Assembly (NCBI GenBank): GCA_045636025.1
Contig: JAZTWP010000088.1
Location: 1-64,000, forward strand
Length of the DNA: 64,000 bases
Reading direction: 5' to 3'
From: UBA1081 sp045636025
GTDB lineage: Bacteria > Bacillota > Clostridia > Oscillospirales > Acutalibacteraceae
Shown here: piece by piece, positions 50,941 to 59,890 of the stretch
Numbering within the stretch: position 1 is the first letter of the stretch
Layout of the letters: each line of letters begins with the position of its first letter
The notes under the pieces: model-generated
What the model was told of the DNA's origin: nothing
The model's input: only the letters and a program-made list of their open reading frames with translations
The model's database searches: none
Made by a program: the position numbers and the translations under genes

Positions 50941-51006
50941 CAAGCATTCAAAATTATTGCATAATAAAGTAAATAATAATGAATTAAATAAAGGAGAAAG
51001 ATTATC

Positions 51007-52698
51007 GTGAAAAATCCTATTTTCAGATGTGAGTACAGATATAACGGACAGACCATGTTCCTTGAAGGCTCAACTTCCGAATATCTTGATGCAGACTACT
51101 CAATTACAGCTGATGCAGTAAAACTTACTCTCAAGCCCAAGGCAAAGGTTGAACTTGTCAAGGCTTCACTTGACTTCAGCCATGAATTCAAAGATAACGA
51201 CAAATTCTTCTCAAACGGTTACCAGTCATGGACAACTTCAAGAGAATACACAAAGAATGATGTTCACCTCGGCATCAACAAACTTGCTCTTACAAAGCCC
51301 TTCATCAAACTTGCAGGCACATCATCAGATGTATGGTTCTGTGATGACGAAGAAAAGAAAGGTGTTTTCCGCAGCCATTGCTATACATATGTAAAAAACG
51401 GCAAGGATTTCTTCTTCCTCGGTTCTCTTTCAGAAAAGCAGGGTTACACTCTCTATCACGCAGATATGAATCTTAACAGACTCAGCATCGCTAAGGATGT
51501 TGAAGGTCTTACAATCGATACAGACTATCCCCTTTATGATATTGTTGTTCTCAATGGTACTGAAGACTATGTTTTCGACAAGTACTTTGAACTTATGGGT
51601 GTATCAAAGCCCAAAATTGACCATCTTTCAGGTTATACATCATGGTACAACTACTTCCAGAAAATCGATCAGGATATCATCTATCGTGACCTTGAAGCTA
51701 TGGATTCAGCACTCAGAGAAAAGTGCAATATTTTCCAGATTGACGACGGTTATGAAACATTCGTAGGTGACTGGCTTGACCCCAACCCTGCAAAGTTCCC
51801 CGACGGTATGAAGGCTGTTGCTGACCGTATCCACGACAAGGGTTATATGGCAGGTATCTGGATTGCTCCCTTCAGCGTTCAGATCAAATCAAGAACATTC
51901 AAAGAACATCCCGATTGGGTTATCAGAGATGAAAAAGGTAAGCCTGTTCTCGGTTGCGTAGGCTGGGGCGGTGCTTACACTCTCGACATCTACAATCCCG
52001 AAGTAAGAGAATACATCAAGCATTTCTTTGATGTTATCCTCAATGACTGGGGTTATGATCTTGTAAAACTCGACTTCCTTTACAGCGAGTGTATGTTCCC
52101 CAGAAACAACAAGACAAGAGGCACAATTATGTGCGAAGCTATGGAATTCCTCCGTGAATGCTGCGGCGACAAGCTCATTCTCGGCTGCGGTGTACCTCTC
52201 GGTGCTGCATTCGGTAAGGTTGATGCTTGCCGTATCAGCTGTGACGTTGACCTTTCATATAAACCCAAAATTTACAACACTCTTCACGTAAACAACGAAA
52301 TTATGTCTGCTCAGAATGCGATGAATAACTCTATTTTCCGTCGTCAGCTCAACGGCAGAGTTTTCACAAACGACCCTGACGTTTTCTTCTTCAGATATAC
52401 AAACCTCAAGTTCACATATGAACAGAAAATTCTTCTCGGTTTCATCAACCACATCTGCGGTGACGTTCTCTTTGTTTCAGACAATATGGAAGAATACAAA
52501 GAAAAAGATATCAATGCTGTAGGCAAATTCTATGAAAAGTCAGAATTCACAGTTGTTGACGCAAACTACAGCGCAAACAACAAGAAGATTATCCTCAATC
52601 TCCGTGACAAGAACGGTGAAGACCGTGTACTCTGGTATGATACTGCAACAGGTTTCGGTAACCATCAGCAGATCAGCGGTGTTTATACATTAGAATGA
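51007..52698 (+). CDS. GH36 alpha-galactosidase
   Basis: 563 residues from a GTG start with AAAGGAG nine bases upstream. TIM-barrel motifs of GH36: FQIDDGYETFVGDW, GIWIAPF, VKLDFLY (nucleophile Asp near 355) and CRISCDVDLSY (acid/base Asp near 412). No signal peptide, so it acts inside on imported alpha-galactosides such as raffinose-type sugars. The last four bases overlap the start of a glycosyltransferase gene, an odd pairing for a degradative enzyme; codon use in this gene is strongly biased as in highly expressed host genes. Confidence 0.9.
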   Translation: MKNPIFRCEYRYNGQTMFLEGSTSEYLDADYSITADAVKLTLKPKAKVELVKASLDFSHEFKDNDKFFSNGYQSWTTSREYTKNDVHLGINKLALTKPFIKLAGTSSDVWFCDDEEKKGVFRSHCYTYVKNGKDFFFLGSLSEKQGYTLYHADMNLNRLSIAKDVEGLTIDTDYPLYDIVVLNGTEDYVFDKYFELMGVSKPKIDHLSGYTSWYNYFQKIDQDIIYRDLEAMDSALREKCNIFQIDDGYETFVGDWLDPNPAKFPDGMKAVADRIHDKGYMAGIWIAPFSVQIKSRTFKEHPDWVIRDEKGKPVLGCVGWGGAYTLDIYNPEVREYIKHFFDVILNDWGYDLVKLDFLYSECMFPRNNKTRGTIMCEAMEFLRECCGDKLILGCGVPLGAAFGKVDACRISCDVDLSYKPKIYNTLHVNNEIMSAQNAMNNSIFRRQLNGRVFTNDPDVFFFRYTNLKFTYEQKILLGFINHICGDVLFVSDNMEEYKEKDINAVGKFYEKSEFTVVDANYSANNKKIILNLRDKNGEDRVLWYDTATGFGNHQQISGVYTLE

Positions 52699-53747
52699 AA
52701 CGCATAGCAATTTTTCAGAAAGATCTTTCAATAGGCGGAATTCAGCGTTCGCTTGTCAATATGCTGACAAATATGGATATGTCAAGTTATGAAGTTGACC
52801 TTTTCCTTTTTGCCGAACCTGAAATCTGCAATATTGAAGAGATTCCAAATGTGAATATTTATATTCTCAGACCGCTTTTCTATCTGAACAGAATCTTCAG
52901 TATTGATTTTCTGAGAAAAATGCTCAGATATGATCTGCCTGATAAAGAATATGATCTTGCTATTGATTTCAACAGCTACAGCAATGAGTGTGCATTATGC
53001 ACTTTTGCTGTAAATGCAAAAAAACGCATAATGTGGATCCACAACGATGTTGCGATTGAATACAAAAATTCACGCAAATACAGAATTCTCTGGTCTGCAT
53101 TCAAAAACAAATTCAGATATTATGATGAATTTGTTGCTGTTTCAAAGGGCATTGTTGAACCTTTCAGAGAAATGACGGGAATTGACGATAAAAAAATCAC
53201 TGTTATTCCCAACATCATAAACACTCATCAGCTTATACTCAAAAGCCGTGAAGAAATCGATTTCAGAACTGAACCTGACATTACAAATTTCATTTTTGTA
53301 GGCAGATTCACTTATCAGAAAGGAATCGATATTCTTCTGGATTACTTTGCATCAGCTGTTGAAAAAAGACATGATATTCACCTTTATCTTCTCGGTTCAG
53401 GTCCTGAAGAACTTAAAATAGCACAGCAGATTCATGAACAGAAACTCAATGATTTTGTTACTATTCTCCCTGCTGTTGATAATCCTTATCCCTATATGGC
53501 ACAGATGGATGCACTTGTGCTCACTTCCCGCCACGAAGGTCAGGGGATGGTTCTCTGGGAAGCAAAAGCTCTGGGACTTGACCTGATTTTTGAAAAACGT
53601 CTTGAAAAATACAATGACGGTATAACAGGTGAATTTGATATTGAACAGGCTATTCTCAGGCAGACAAAGCATATCAAAACGCCTGACAGTCTTGATTATT
53701 ACAATCTGAGAATCAAAAACAGTCTTTATGAACTGTTTGACAAGTAA
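52695..53747 (+). CDS. Glycosyltransferase, GT4-like (GT-B fold)
   Basis: 350 residues. FQKDLSIGGIQRSLVNML at the start is the glycine-rich donor-domain loop of GT4 enzymes, FVGRFTYQKGIDILL begins the second Rossmann domain and LTSRHEGQGMVLWEAKALG is the EX7E motif region (Glu-Gly-x-Gly then Glu). It transfers a sugar from a nucleotide donor to an unknown acceptor, likely a cell-surface glycan. It is translationally coupled to the alpha-galactosidase (ATGA) and followed 13 bases later by a GT2 gene. Confidence 0.88.
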   Translation: MKRIAIFQKDLSIGGIQRSLVNMLTNMDMSSYEVDLFLFAEPEICNIEEIPNVNIYILRPLFYLNRIFSIDFLRKMLRYDLPDKEYDLAIDFNSYSNECALCTFAVNAKKRIMWIHNDVAIEYKNSRKYRILWSAFKNKFRYYDEFVAVSKGIVEPFREMTGIDDKKITVIPNIINTHQLILKSREEIDFRTEPDITNFIFVGRFTYQKGIDILLDYFASAVEKRHDIHLYLLGSGPEELKIAQQIHEQKLNDFVTILPAVDNPYPYMAQMDALVLTSRHEGQGMVLWEAKALGLDLIFEKRLEKYNDGITGEFDIEQAILRQTKHIKTPDSLDYYNLRIKNSLYELFDK

Positions 53748-53760
53748 CGGAGGAAAAAAT

Positions 53761-54738
53761 ATGCTTTTAAGCGTAATAATTCCTGCATACAACTGTAAAG
53801 AAACTCTTTCAGCAGCCGTATTTTCGGTTGCTGAAAATTTTAAGGATACAGAAATCATTATCATCGATGACGGGTCAACAGACTCCACTCCCGAAGTGAT
53901 TGAAGACCTTAAAAAGCAATACAGTTGTATCGTTTCAAAAAGAATATACAACCAAGGTCCTGCAAATGCCCGTAACGAAGGCATAAAAGCTGCTCAGGGC
54001 AATTTTGTGATGTTTATCGACAGTGATGACACATTCAGAAAAAATACCTTTGAGGCTGTCACACAGCATCTGACAGCAGACACCGATTTACTTATTTTCG
54101 GTTTCTGTCAGAATTTTCTCGGCAGAGCTCAAGATAAAGTTTACTCACTTGACTCCCCTTTCAATGTTGATGAATATTACAGTAACAATCTTCTCAATCA
54201 GGTGTGGAACAAAGCATACAGAAGAGAGTTTCTTATAAACAACAATATCATTTTCAAGGATTACCGATACGGTGAAGACAGAATTTTCAATGCAGAAGTG
54301 CTGAAAAACTCCCCTCGTGTAAAAACAATTTCCGATGTGCTTTATAACTATAACATTGATAAATCAGTAAGCCTTATTTCGGGCTATATCCCCGAAAAAT
54401 TCGATGCGTGTAAGAAAATAAACTGTTATTTCGGTGAACTTTGTGAAGACAACTCAACAGCTGATTATATGTTCCTTAAAAATATAGTTTCATGCATGAC
54501 TGTTCTTTTTGCTGAAAACTGCAAACTCACTACAGAAGAGAAAAAGGCAGTTATAAAAGAAATCATAACGGACGAAGACGTAAAAAATGCGATGGAGTCA
54601 AAGCAGGACTCCACCGCAAATGAAATTATAAGAAAAATAATAAAAACGGAAAATGTGAACATCAATTTTCTTTTCGCATTTGCTGTTGCATTCATTCAGA
54701 AACATTTTTTGCCGTTATTTCTTAAGTTCAGAAAATGA
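53761..54738 (+). CDS. Glycosyltransferase family 2
   Basis: 325 residues from the ATG at 53761, chosen because CGGAGG sits nine bases upstream. LLSVIIPAYNCKETL starts the GT-A domain; IIIDDGSTDSTPEVI and FIDSDDTFR are the nucleotide and metal (DxD-type) motifs. A basic C-terminal region with one weak hydrophobic segment may rest on the membrane. It probably works with the preceding GT4 enzyme on the same glycan. Last gene before a two-way terminator. Confidence 0.92.
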   Translation: MLLSVIIPAYNCKETLSAAVFSVAENFKDTEIIIIDDGSTDSTPEVIEDLKKQYSCIVSKRIYNQGPANARNEGIKAAQGNFVMFIDSDDTFRKNTFEAVTQHLTADTDLLIFGFCQNFLGRAQDKVYSLDSPFNVDEYYSNNLLNQVWNKAYRREFLINNNIIFKDYRYGEDRIFNAEVLKNSPRVKTISDVLYNYNIDKSVSLISGYIPEKFDACKKINCYFGELCEDNSTADYMFLKNIVSCMTVLFAENCKLTTEEKKAVIKEIITDEDVKNAMESKQDSTANEIIRKIIKTENVNINFLFAFAVAFIQKHFLPLFLKFRK

Positions 54739-54739
54739 T

Positions 54740-54770
54740 AAAAAGGTATTGCAGACGCAATACCTTTTTT
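54740..54770. terminator. Two-way terminator
   Basis: AAAAAGGTATTGC, loop AGAC, GCAATACCTTTTT: 13-bp stem with A and T runs on both sides, between the convergent GT2 and XRE-TPR genes. Confidence 0.9.
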
Positions 54771-54772
54771 TA

Positions 54773-55864
54773 TTACAGCAAAGACAGAATTTCTAAAAAT
54801 TCGTCAGACGATTTGAATTCATCAGACAGAGGATATTTTTCTTTCATAAGATATTTCATACGTTCACGCATTGTCTTTTCCTGATGCGTCTTTTCATAAT
54901 GCATACCTTCAAAAAACTGTGCTGATCTCTCGGAATCGTCAGGAAGAGCATCATATTTTTCTGCCAAAGATGCACTTGTCCTGAGATTCTTCAATGCATT
55001 ATCATAGTCACCGGTTTCAAAATAAAAACGTCCGAGATGACCGTAATTATATATCATATTATGCCACAATTTGCCGTAATTTCCGTCTGTACAAAGCATA
55101 TTGATTATATTAATAAGTTTTGTTATTGCTTCAATATTATATTCAGCAGAAAATTTTTCATCATAATAACAATAATGACTGACTGTATTATTGAGCAGAA
55201 CCAGTGTTCTTTCAATCAGATTACTGCACGCAGCATAATGTTTCTCTTTATCTGAAATCAACATTGTTGACAGATAATCCTTTGTATCTAGCATATCAGG
55301 CATTTCTGAAAGTATTTTTTCAGCCTGAAGCTGATATTCATCATTACCCGTAAAATGCGATTTTGAATGAAGATGCTGACAGATTAAGCGCTTTGACCAC
55401 ATTCTTATGCTGTCATCGGTGCAATGATTCTGAATATTCTCATATACAGACATCAGTTCACGTGAATCTTTTTCCAGATCGGGATTATCTTTTACATTTT
55501 TTTCATACATCAGCAATTCCATATATCTTACAAGTATACGGAAATCTGACGGAAAATCCTTTACAGCCTGCTGAAATTTTTCAAATGTCAGATGAGCATC
55601 ACAAAGTCGCATATTATCATAAAAACTGAGGTATTCATTGATTTTTATCTGAGCCGCAGCTTCATTCATTCCGAGAAGATCGTCAACACTTACTCTGAAA
55701 AAACTTGCGATTTCAGGCAGAATTGTAATATCAGGATAACTCTCTCCCCTTTCCCAATTGCTGACACTCTGAAAAGTCACTCCGAGAAAATCTGCAAGCA
55801 TTTCTTGTGTAAGCTCATTTTTACGTCTTAGCCTTTTGATATTTTCACCTAAATAGATTGTCAC
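54773..55864 (-). CDS. XRE-family regulator with TPR-like C-terminal domain
   Basis: 363 residues from a GTG at 55864. Residues 4-60 are a helix-turn-helix: LGENIKRLRRKNELTQEML, FLGVTFQSVSNWERGESYPD, then FFRVSVDDLLG. The rest consists of paired helices (FDNMRLCD, QQAVKDFPSDFRILVRYMEL, LGRFYFETGDYDNALKNL) like TPR or RRNPP-type peptide-sensing regulators. The AGCGGTG site suits this GTG better than the GTG nine bases upstream. It is encoded alone; no small peptide gene is seen next to it. Target unknown. Confidence 0.8.
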   Translation of the reverse strand: MTIYLGENIKRLRRKNELTQEMLADFLGVTFQSVSNWERGESYPDITILPEIASFFRVSVDDLLGMNEAAAQIKINEYLSFYDNMRLCDAHLTFEKFQQAVKDFPSDFRILVRYMELLMYEKNVKDNPDLEKDSRELMSVYENIQNHCTDDSIRMWSKRLICQHLHSKSHFTGNDEYQLQAEKILSEMPDMLDTKDYLSTMLISDKEKHYAACSNLIERTLVLLNNTVSHYCYYDEKFSAEYNIEAITKLINIINMLCTDGNYGKLWHNMIYNYGHLGRFYFETGDYDNALKNLRTSASLAEKYDALPDDSERSAQFFEGMHYEKTHQEKTMRERMKYLMKEKYPLSDEFKSSDEFLEILSLL

Positions 55865-56001
55865 TTTAATCACCGCTTATCAATTGATTGATGCATCTGT
55901 ACATATAATAACTCCTTTAATCAGAAAAAACAATAAACCATTCTTTGAATAAATTTCAAGGAACTTTTGAATTATTCAAGAGTTCTTATAAAATGAGATA
56001 C

Positions 56002-56071
56002 AAGGGTTGCACCGCCTCCCTTGATGATATACAGCCTGATGGCTGATGATATGCCATTGCTTTCGCAATGG
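56002..56071. repeat. Hairpin-chain repeat with TGATGATAT spacers
   Basis: Two TGATGATAT units (56022-56030 and 56044-56052) separate three small hairpins: AAGGG/CCCTT, GCC/GGC and CCATTGC/GCAATGG. This looks like a degraded copy of a dispersed intergenic repeat of related gut bacteria in which a constant spacer alternates with variable stems. The stretch 55865-56001 shows nothing else. Confidence 0.5.
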
Positions 56072-56073
56072 AT

Positions 56074-56113
56074 AAAAATAATCCGACAAGTAAAAACTTG
56101 TCGGATTATTTTT
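56074..56113. terminator. Long two-way terminator
   Basis: An 18-bp perfect stem (56074-56091 with 56096-56113, loop AAAA) with A and T runs; its right arm overlaps the last codon of the minus-strand operon. Confidence 0.9.
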
Positions 56114-57077
56114 ATGCCCACCACATTTCTGCGGGATTTTCTTTAATAAGAACTCTCTGAAGCATTTCTACAGCCTTTGAGAGACCTTCATTCTGGCTCA
56201 TAAGTGAGTCTTCATGTTCAATAGAAAGAACGTGATCATAACCAACAAGACGAAGATTTGAAACGATATCCTTCCAGTAAACTTCATCATTACCGTAACC
56301 GACAGAGCGGAAAATCCATGCACGGTTGATTTCGTCACCATAGGGCTTTGTATCAAGCACACCTGTTCTTGCGGTGTTATACTTATCCATCTTGGTATCT
56401 TTTGCGTGAACGTGGAAAATAGCATCACCGAGTGCTCTGATAACAGCAACGGGATCCATTCCCTGCCAGATAAGATGGCTGGGGTCGAAGTTTGCACCGA
56501 TTTCGGGGCCAACAGCTTCACGGATACGGAGCATTGTGTCTGTGTTATAAACACAGAAGCCGGGATGCATTTCAAATGCAATCTTGTTTACACCATGAGC
56601 CTTTGCGAATTCAACCATATCTTTCCAGTAAGGAATAAGCACATCATTCCACTGCCAGTCAAGAATTTTGCCGAAATCATCGGGCCAGGGACAAGTTACC
56701 CAGTTGGGATACTTTGCAGTTTCGCAGTCACCGGGACAGCCTGAGAATGTATTGATCTGATGAATACCAAGCTTTTCTGCAAGAAGAATTGTGTTTCTGA
56801 TTGCATCATCAAAATACTTTGCAGTTGCTTTGTCGGGATGTACGGGGTTGCCGTGACAGCTCAGAGCACTGATTTCAACATCATAATCTTTGATAAGACC
56901 TTTGAATGTATCAAGCTCTTTTTCATCATTAAGAAGAATTTCAGGATTTGCGTGAGCATTTCCTGGATATCCGCCTGCACCGATTTCAACTGCTTCAATG
57001 CCGAGAGACTTAAAATATTTAAGAGCTTCTTCAAAAGGAAGATTGCTCAGAAGTGTTGTAAATACACCAAGTTTCAT
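56112..57077 (-). CDS. Sugar phosphate isomerase/epimerase (xylose-isomerase-like TIM barrel), paralogue 1
   Basis: 321 residues. MKLGVFTTLLSNLPFEEAL, then VEISALSCHGNPVHPDK, INTFSGCPGD, IAFEMHPGF, NFDPSHLIWQGMDP and HVHAKDTKMD carry the metal-binding Glu, Asp and His residues of the AP-endonuclease-2 superfamily (IolE/IolI/sugar isomerase type). Substrate unknown; inositol or keto-sugar derivatives are likely from the partner dehydrogenase. It is the last gene of a four-gene operon; a GCGGCT/AGCCGC hairpin (57102-57120) lies in the 54-base gap before it and could stabilise or attenuate the transcript. RBS GAGGTG. Confidence 0.85.
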   Translation of the reverse strand: MKLGVFTTLLSNLPFEEALKYFKSLGIEAVEIGAGGYPGNAHANPEILLNDEKELDTFKGLIKDYDVEISALSCHGNPVHPDKATAKYFDDAIRNTILLAEKLGIHQINTFSGCPGDCETAKYPNWVTCPWPDDFGKILDWQWNDVLIPYWKDMVEFAKAHGVNKIAFEMHPGFCVYNTDTMLRIREAVGPEIGANFDPSHLIWQGMDPVAVIRALGDAIFHVHAKDTKMDKYNTARTGVLDTKPYGDEINRAWIFRSVGYGNDEVYWKDIVSNLRLVGYDHVLSIEHEDSLMSQNEGLSKAVEMLQRVLIKENPAEMWWA

Positions 57078-57131
57078 AATTACACCTCAATAATTATACA
57101 GGCGGCTTGAAGACAGCCGCTCTGCTATTTT

Positions 57132-57845
57132 TTATTTTACGCTCTGAAGATATTTCATACTTCTTGTAACATCTTCAAGTCCGTTGGGAACGGGATCATC
57201 GTTTTCAAGAATCACCCATTCAATATTGTTATCCTTTGCAGCTCTGATAACAGCATCAAGGTCATTGTTACCTTCTGTAAGAGCCTTGGGTTTTCCGTCG
57301 ATGCCGTCTTTGATGTGAAGAAGAATGATATCATTCTTGTTTTCTGTGATGTACTTGTAGTTATCCATACCTGCACAGAAGCTCCAGTATGTATCAAGCT
57401 CAAGCTTAACTTTGTCAGCAAAAATCTGCATTGCTGTTTTGCCGTTTTCAAACACTGTGAATTCTTCTGTATGGTTATGATAATAAGCAGGAATGCCGAG
57501 TGCTGCACTGCCCTTTGCAAGAAGGTCTGCAGCTCTTTCACACTCTTCAACCGTATCGTGAGGAGCACCGCCTGTACCTACATTGAGAACACCGAGTGTC
57601 TTGTGGAATGCAACTGTTTCTTCAATGTTTTCATCAGAGAAGCTGTCTACACCGATATGACAGCCTACGGGTACGAGATCAAGTTCATCGAGCTTTGCCT
57701 TTATTGTTTCTGCTGAAAGACCGTGATAACCTGCGAATTCAACACCGTCAAAACCGAGTTTTTTTACTTCTTCAAGAATTTTAAGAAAATCATCTCCGTT
57801 TGAAACCATATCACGGAGTGAATACAACTGTACTGCGTATTTCAT
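57132..57845 (-). CDS. Sugar phosphate isomerase/epimerase, paralogue 2
   Basis: 237 residues from the ATG at 57845, nine bases after AAAGG; the ATG at 57854 overlaps the upstream stop (ATGA) but has no spacing for a ribosome site. AVQLYSLRDMVSNG, GFDGVEFAGYHG, PAYYHNHTEEF, ELDTYWSFCAG and LLHIKDGIDG are typical. It is shorter than paralogue 1 and about equally distant from paralogue 3. Confidence 0.83.
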   Translation of the reverse strand: MKYAVQLYSLRDMVSNGDDFLKILEEVKKLGFDGVEFAGYHGLSAETIKAKLDELDLVPVGCHIGVDSFSDENIEETVAFHKTLGVLNVGTGGAPHDTVEECERAADLLAKGSAALGIPAYYHNHTEEFTVFENGKTAMQIFADKVKLELDTYWSFCAGMDNYKYITENKNDIILLHIKDGIDGKPKALTEGNNDLDAVIRAAKDNNIEWVILENDDPVPNGLEDVTRSMKYLQSVK

Positions 57846-57850
57846 ATTAA

Positions 57851-58648
57851 TCATCCTTTGTAAATCATCGGGTCAATGTAGTTAATTGTAAGTTTGATAC
57901 CCCATTCGCCCATATCACCCTGCCATGTGCCTGAGTGGGGTTCGATTGAGAGCATTCCGTCATACTTATACTCATAAAGAAGTCCCATAATCTGACGCCA
58001 GTCAATCATATCAAGACCTGCAGGGGGATCGTCAACGTGGTCACCGTTTATATTGATTGTACCCTTGATGTGAAAGTGATAGATTCTGTCTGCCCAGGCA
58101 TTGATTTCTTCAAGATACTTGCCTGAACCTGAGTTAATACAATGTGAGGGGTCGTATTTGATACCGAGGTCACGGACACGGCTCATAATTGCAAGCCAAG
58201 CCTTAGGCTCTCTTACGAAGTTTGACCAGTCACAGTTGTAGCAGGCAACCTTAATGCCCTTTTCCTTTGCGTATTCACAAACCTTTGAAAGATATGCAAC
58301 TGCATAGTCACAATTATCGAAGAAAGACTTGTCTTCAACTTCATTTACGCCTGTAACAAAAACGGGACAACCCAGCTCTGCACAGACATCAATGAGCTTA
58401 TATGAATTATTGAGTTCTTCTTCAATAATTTCACCGTTATCGTCAATTTTATCTGCACCCCATCTGCCGATTGACATAACCTTTACGTCATACTGCTCAC
58501 TCCACTTTTTGATATCGGGAATAAGTGCAATAAGGTCATCGGGATTATTTCCGTTATTATAGCAGAATTCAACTGCGTGGAGACCAAGGTCAGCAAGATG
58601 CTTGAAACCCTCTTCACTCCAGTATTCAATCATTCCGAGTGTCATCAT
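57851..58648 (-). CDS. Sugar phosphate isomerase/epimerase, paralogue 3
   Basis: 265 residues behind AAGGAG. LGLHAVEFCYNNGNNPDD, VFVTGVNEVED, YNCDWSNFVREP, KYDPSHCINSG and HFHIKGTININGDHVD show the same barrel and metal ligands as its two neighbours. It begins 12 bases after the dehydrogenase stop. Three divergent copies side by side suggest successive isomerisation/epimerisation steps or different substrates in one pathway. Confidence 0.83.
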   Translation of the reverse strand: MMTLGMIEYWSEEGFKHLADLGLHAVEFCYNNGNNPDDLIALIPDIKKWSEQYDVKVMSIGRWGADKIDDNGEIIEEELNNSYKLIDVCAELGCPVFVTGVNEVEDKSFFDNCDYAVAYLSKVCEYAKEKGIKVACYNCDWSNFVREPKAWLAIMSRVRDLGIKYDPSHCINSGSGKYLEEINAWADRIYHFHIKGTININGDHVDDPPAGLDMIDWRQIMGLLYEYKYDGMLSIEPHSGTWQGDMGEWGIKLTINYIDPMIYKG

Positions 58649-58660
58649 TTTAATTTCTCC

Positions 58661-59746
58661 TTAGTTATCAATATAGACAGGCTTACCTGTCTTTGCTGAT
58701 TCGTAAATAGCTTCAAGAATCTGAGTTACAACCATTGCCTGTTCGGGCTTGACGCACTGTTCACGTTTGCCGAGAACTGCATCAATCCAGATTCTCTGAT
58801 CGATGAATGCATTGTCGTCTGAATCGCCTTCATAGAATGCAACACCGCCGCAATCCATATTGGGAGTTTCAATACACTGTCTGCCGTTCTTTACATAGTT
58901 GATACGGATATCATCAAGAGTGTCAATACCACCTTTATCACCGCAGAGAACGAAGCAAGCTTCACGTGCTTCTGCAACGTTGAGTGCCCAGCTTGATTCA
59001 AGAGTAACAACAGCACCGTTTTCCATTACGATATAGCCGAAAGCGGAATCTTCAACAGTGAACTTTTCGGGATCCCAGTCACCCCAGGCATTAGCTGTGT
59101 TTGTCTGATTAGCAAGTTTTCTGAATGTGTTACCTACAACCATCTTGGGCTTGTAGTTATTCATCATCCAGAGTGTAAGGTCGAGAGCATGAGTACCGAT
59201 ATCGATAAGAGGACCGCCACCCTGCTCGTATTCGTTAAGGAAAACGCCCCATGTGGGAACAGCTCTTCTGCGGATAGCAACAGCCTTTGCGTAGTAGATT
59301 TCACCGATTTCACCTGCATCGCAGACAGCCTTTGCATAAAGGTTTTCACCGCACTGTCTGTTCTGATAGCCGATTGAAAGAAGCTTGCCAGTTCTTACAG
59401 ATGCTTCATACATAGCCTTTGCTTCAGCATATGTCTTTGCCATGGGTTTTTCACACATAACGTGTTTGCCTGATTCCATTGCATCAATAGAAATGAAGCT
59501 GTGTGAACGGTTGGAGGTACAAACGTGAACAACATCAATTGTTTCGTCCTTTATAAGCTCTTTGTAATCTGTATATGTCTTTGCATCGGGAGTGCCGAAT
59601 TTCTTAGCAGCCTTTTCTGCTCTTTCGGGAATAATGTCACAGAATGCAACCATTTCAACTTCGGGAATTTTTGCGAGATTGGGCATGTGCTTACCGTTTG
59701 CAATACCACCGCAACCAACAACACCGATTCTTACTTTTTTGTCCAT
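58661..59746 (-). CDS. Gfo/Idh/MocA-family oxidoreductase
   Basis: 361 residues from the ATG at 59746 behind AAAGGATG. NAD motif IGVVGCGGIANGKHMP (about 6-21), CEKPMAKTYAEA with the catalytic Lys (about 93), and GGPLIDIGTHALDLTLWMM with the conserved Asp/His pair. It oxidises a hydroxyl of a sugar, inositol or deoxy-inosose-like compound with NAD(P). First gene of the operon with three isomerase-like proteins; a TATAAT box is seen at 59776-59771 but no good -35. No transporter is included. Confidence 0.9.
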   Translation of the reverse strand: MDKKVRIGVVGCGGIANGKHMPNLAKIPEVEMVAFCDIIPERAEKAAKKFGTPDAKTYTDYKELIKDETIDVVHVCTSNRSHSFISIDAMESGKHVMCEKPMAKTYAEAKAMYEASVRTGKLLSIGYQNRQCGENLYAKAVCDAGEIGEIYYAKAVAIRRRAVPTWGVFLNEYEQGGGPLIDIGTHALDLTLWMMNNYKPKMVVGNTFRKLANQTNTANAWGDWDPEKFTVEDSAFGYIVMENGAVVTLESSWALNVAEAREACFVLCGDKGGIDTLDDIRINYVKNGRQCIETPNMDCGGVAFYEGDSDDNAFIDQRIWIDAVLGKREQCVKPEQAMVVTQILEAIYESAKTGKPVYIDN

Positions 59747-59846
59747 AAAACAACATCCTTTCAGGATAAAATTATACACTTATAGAATAAAACAATAAAA
59801 AATAAAAATCAAGTTTTTATTAAAATATGGAGTGTATAAAAATATA

Positions 59847-59888
59847 CAAAAAAATTGTGCAGAATCAACAAATCAATTCTGCACAATT
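59847..59888 (-). terminator. Terminator of the YabB-RsmI operon
   Basis: AATTGTGCAGAAT with ATTCTGCACAATT (13 bp, 10-nt loop), followed on the minus strand by seven T; begins just after the stop at 59891. Confidence 0.85.
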
Positions 59889-59890
59889 AA

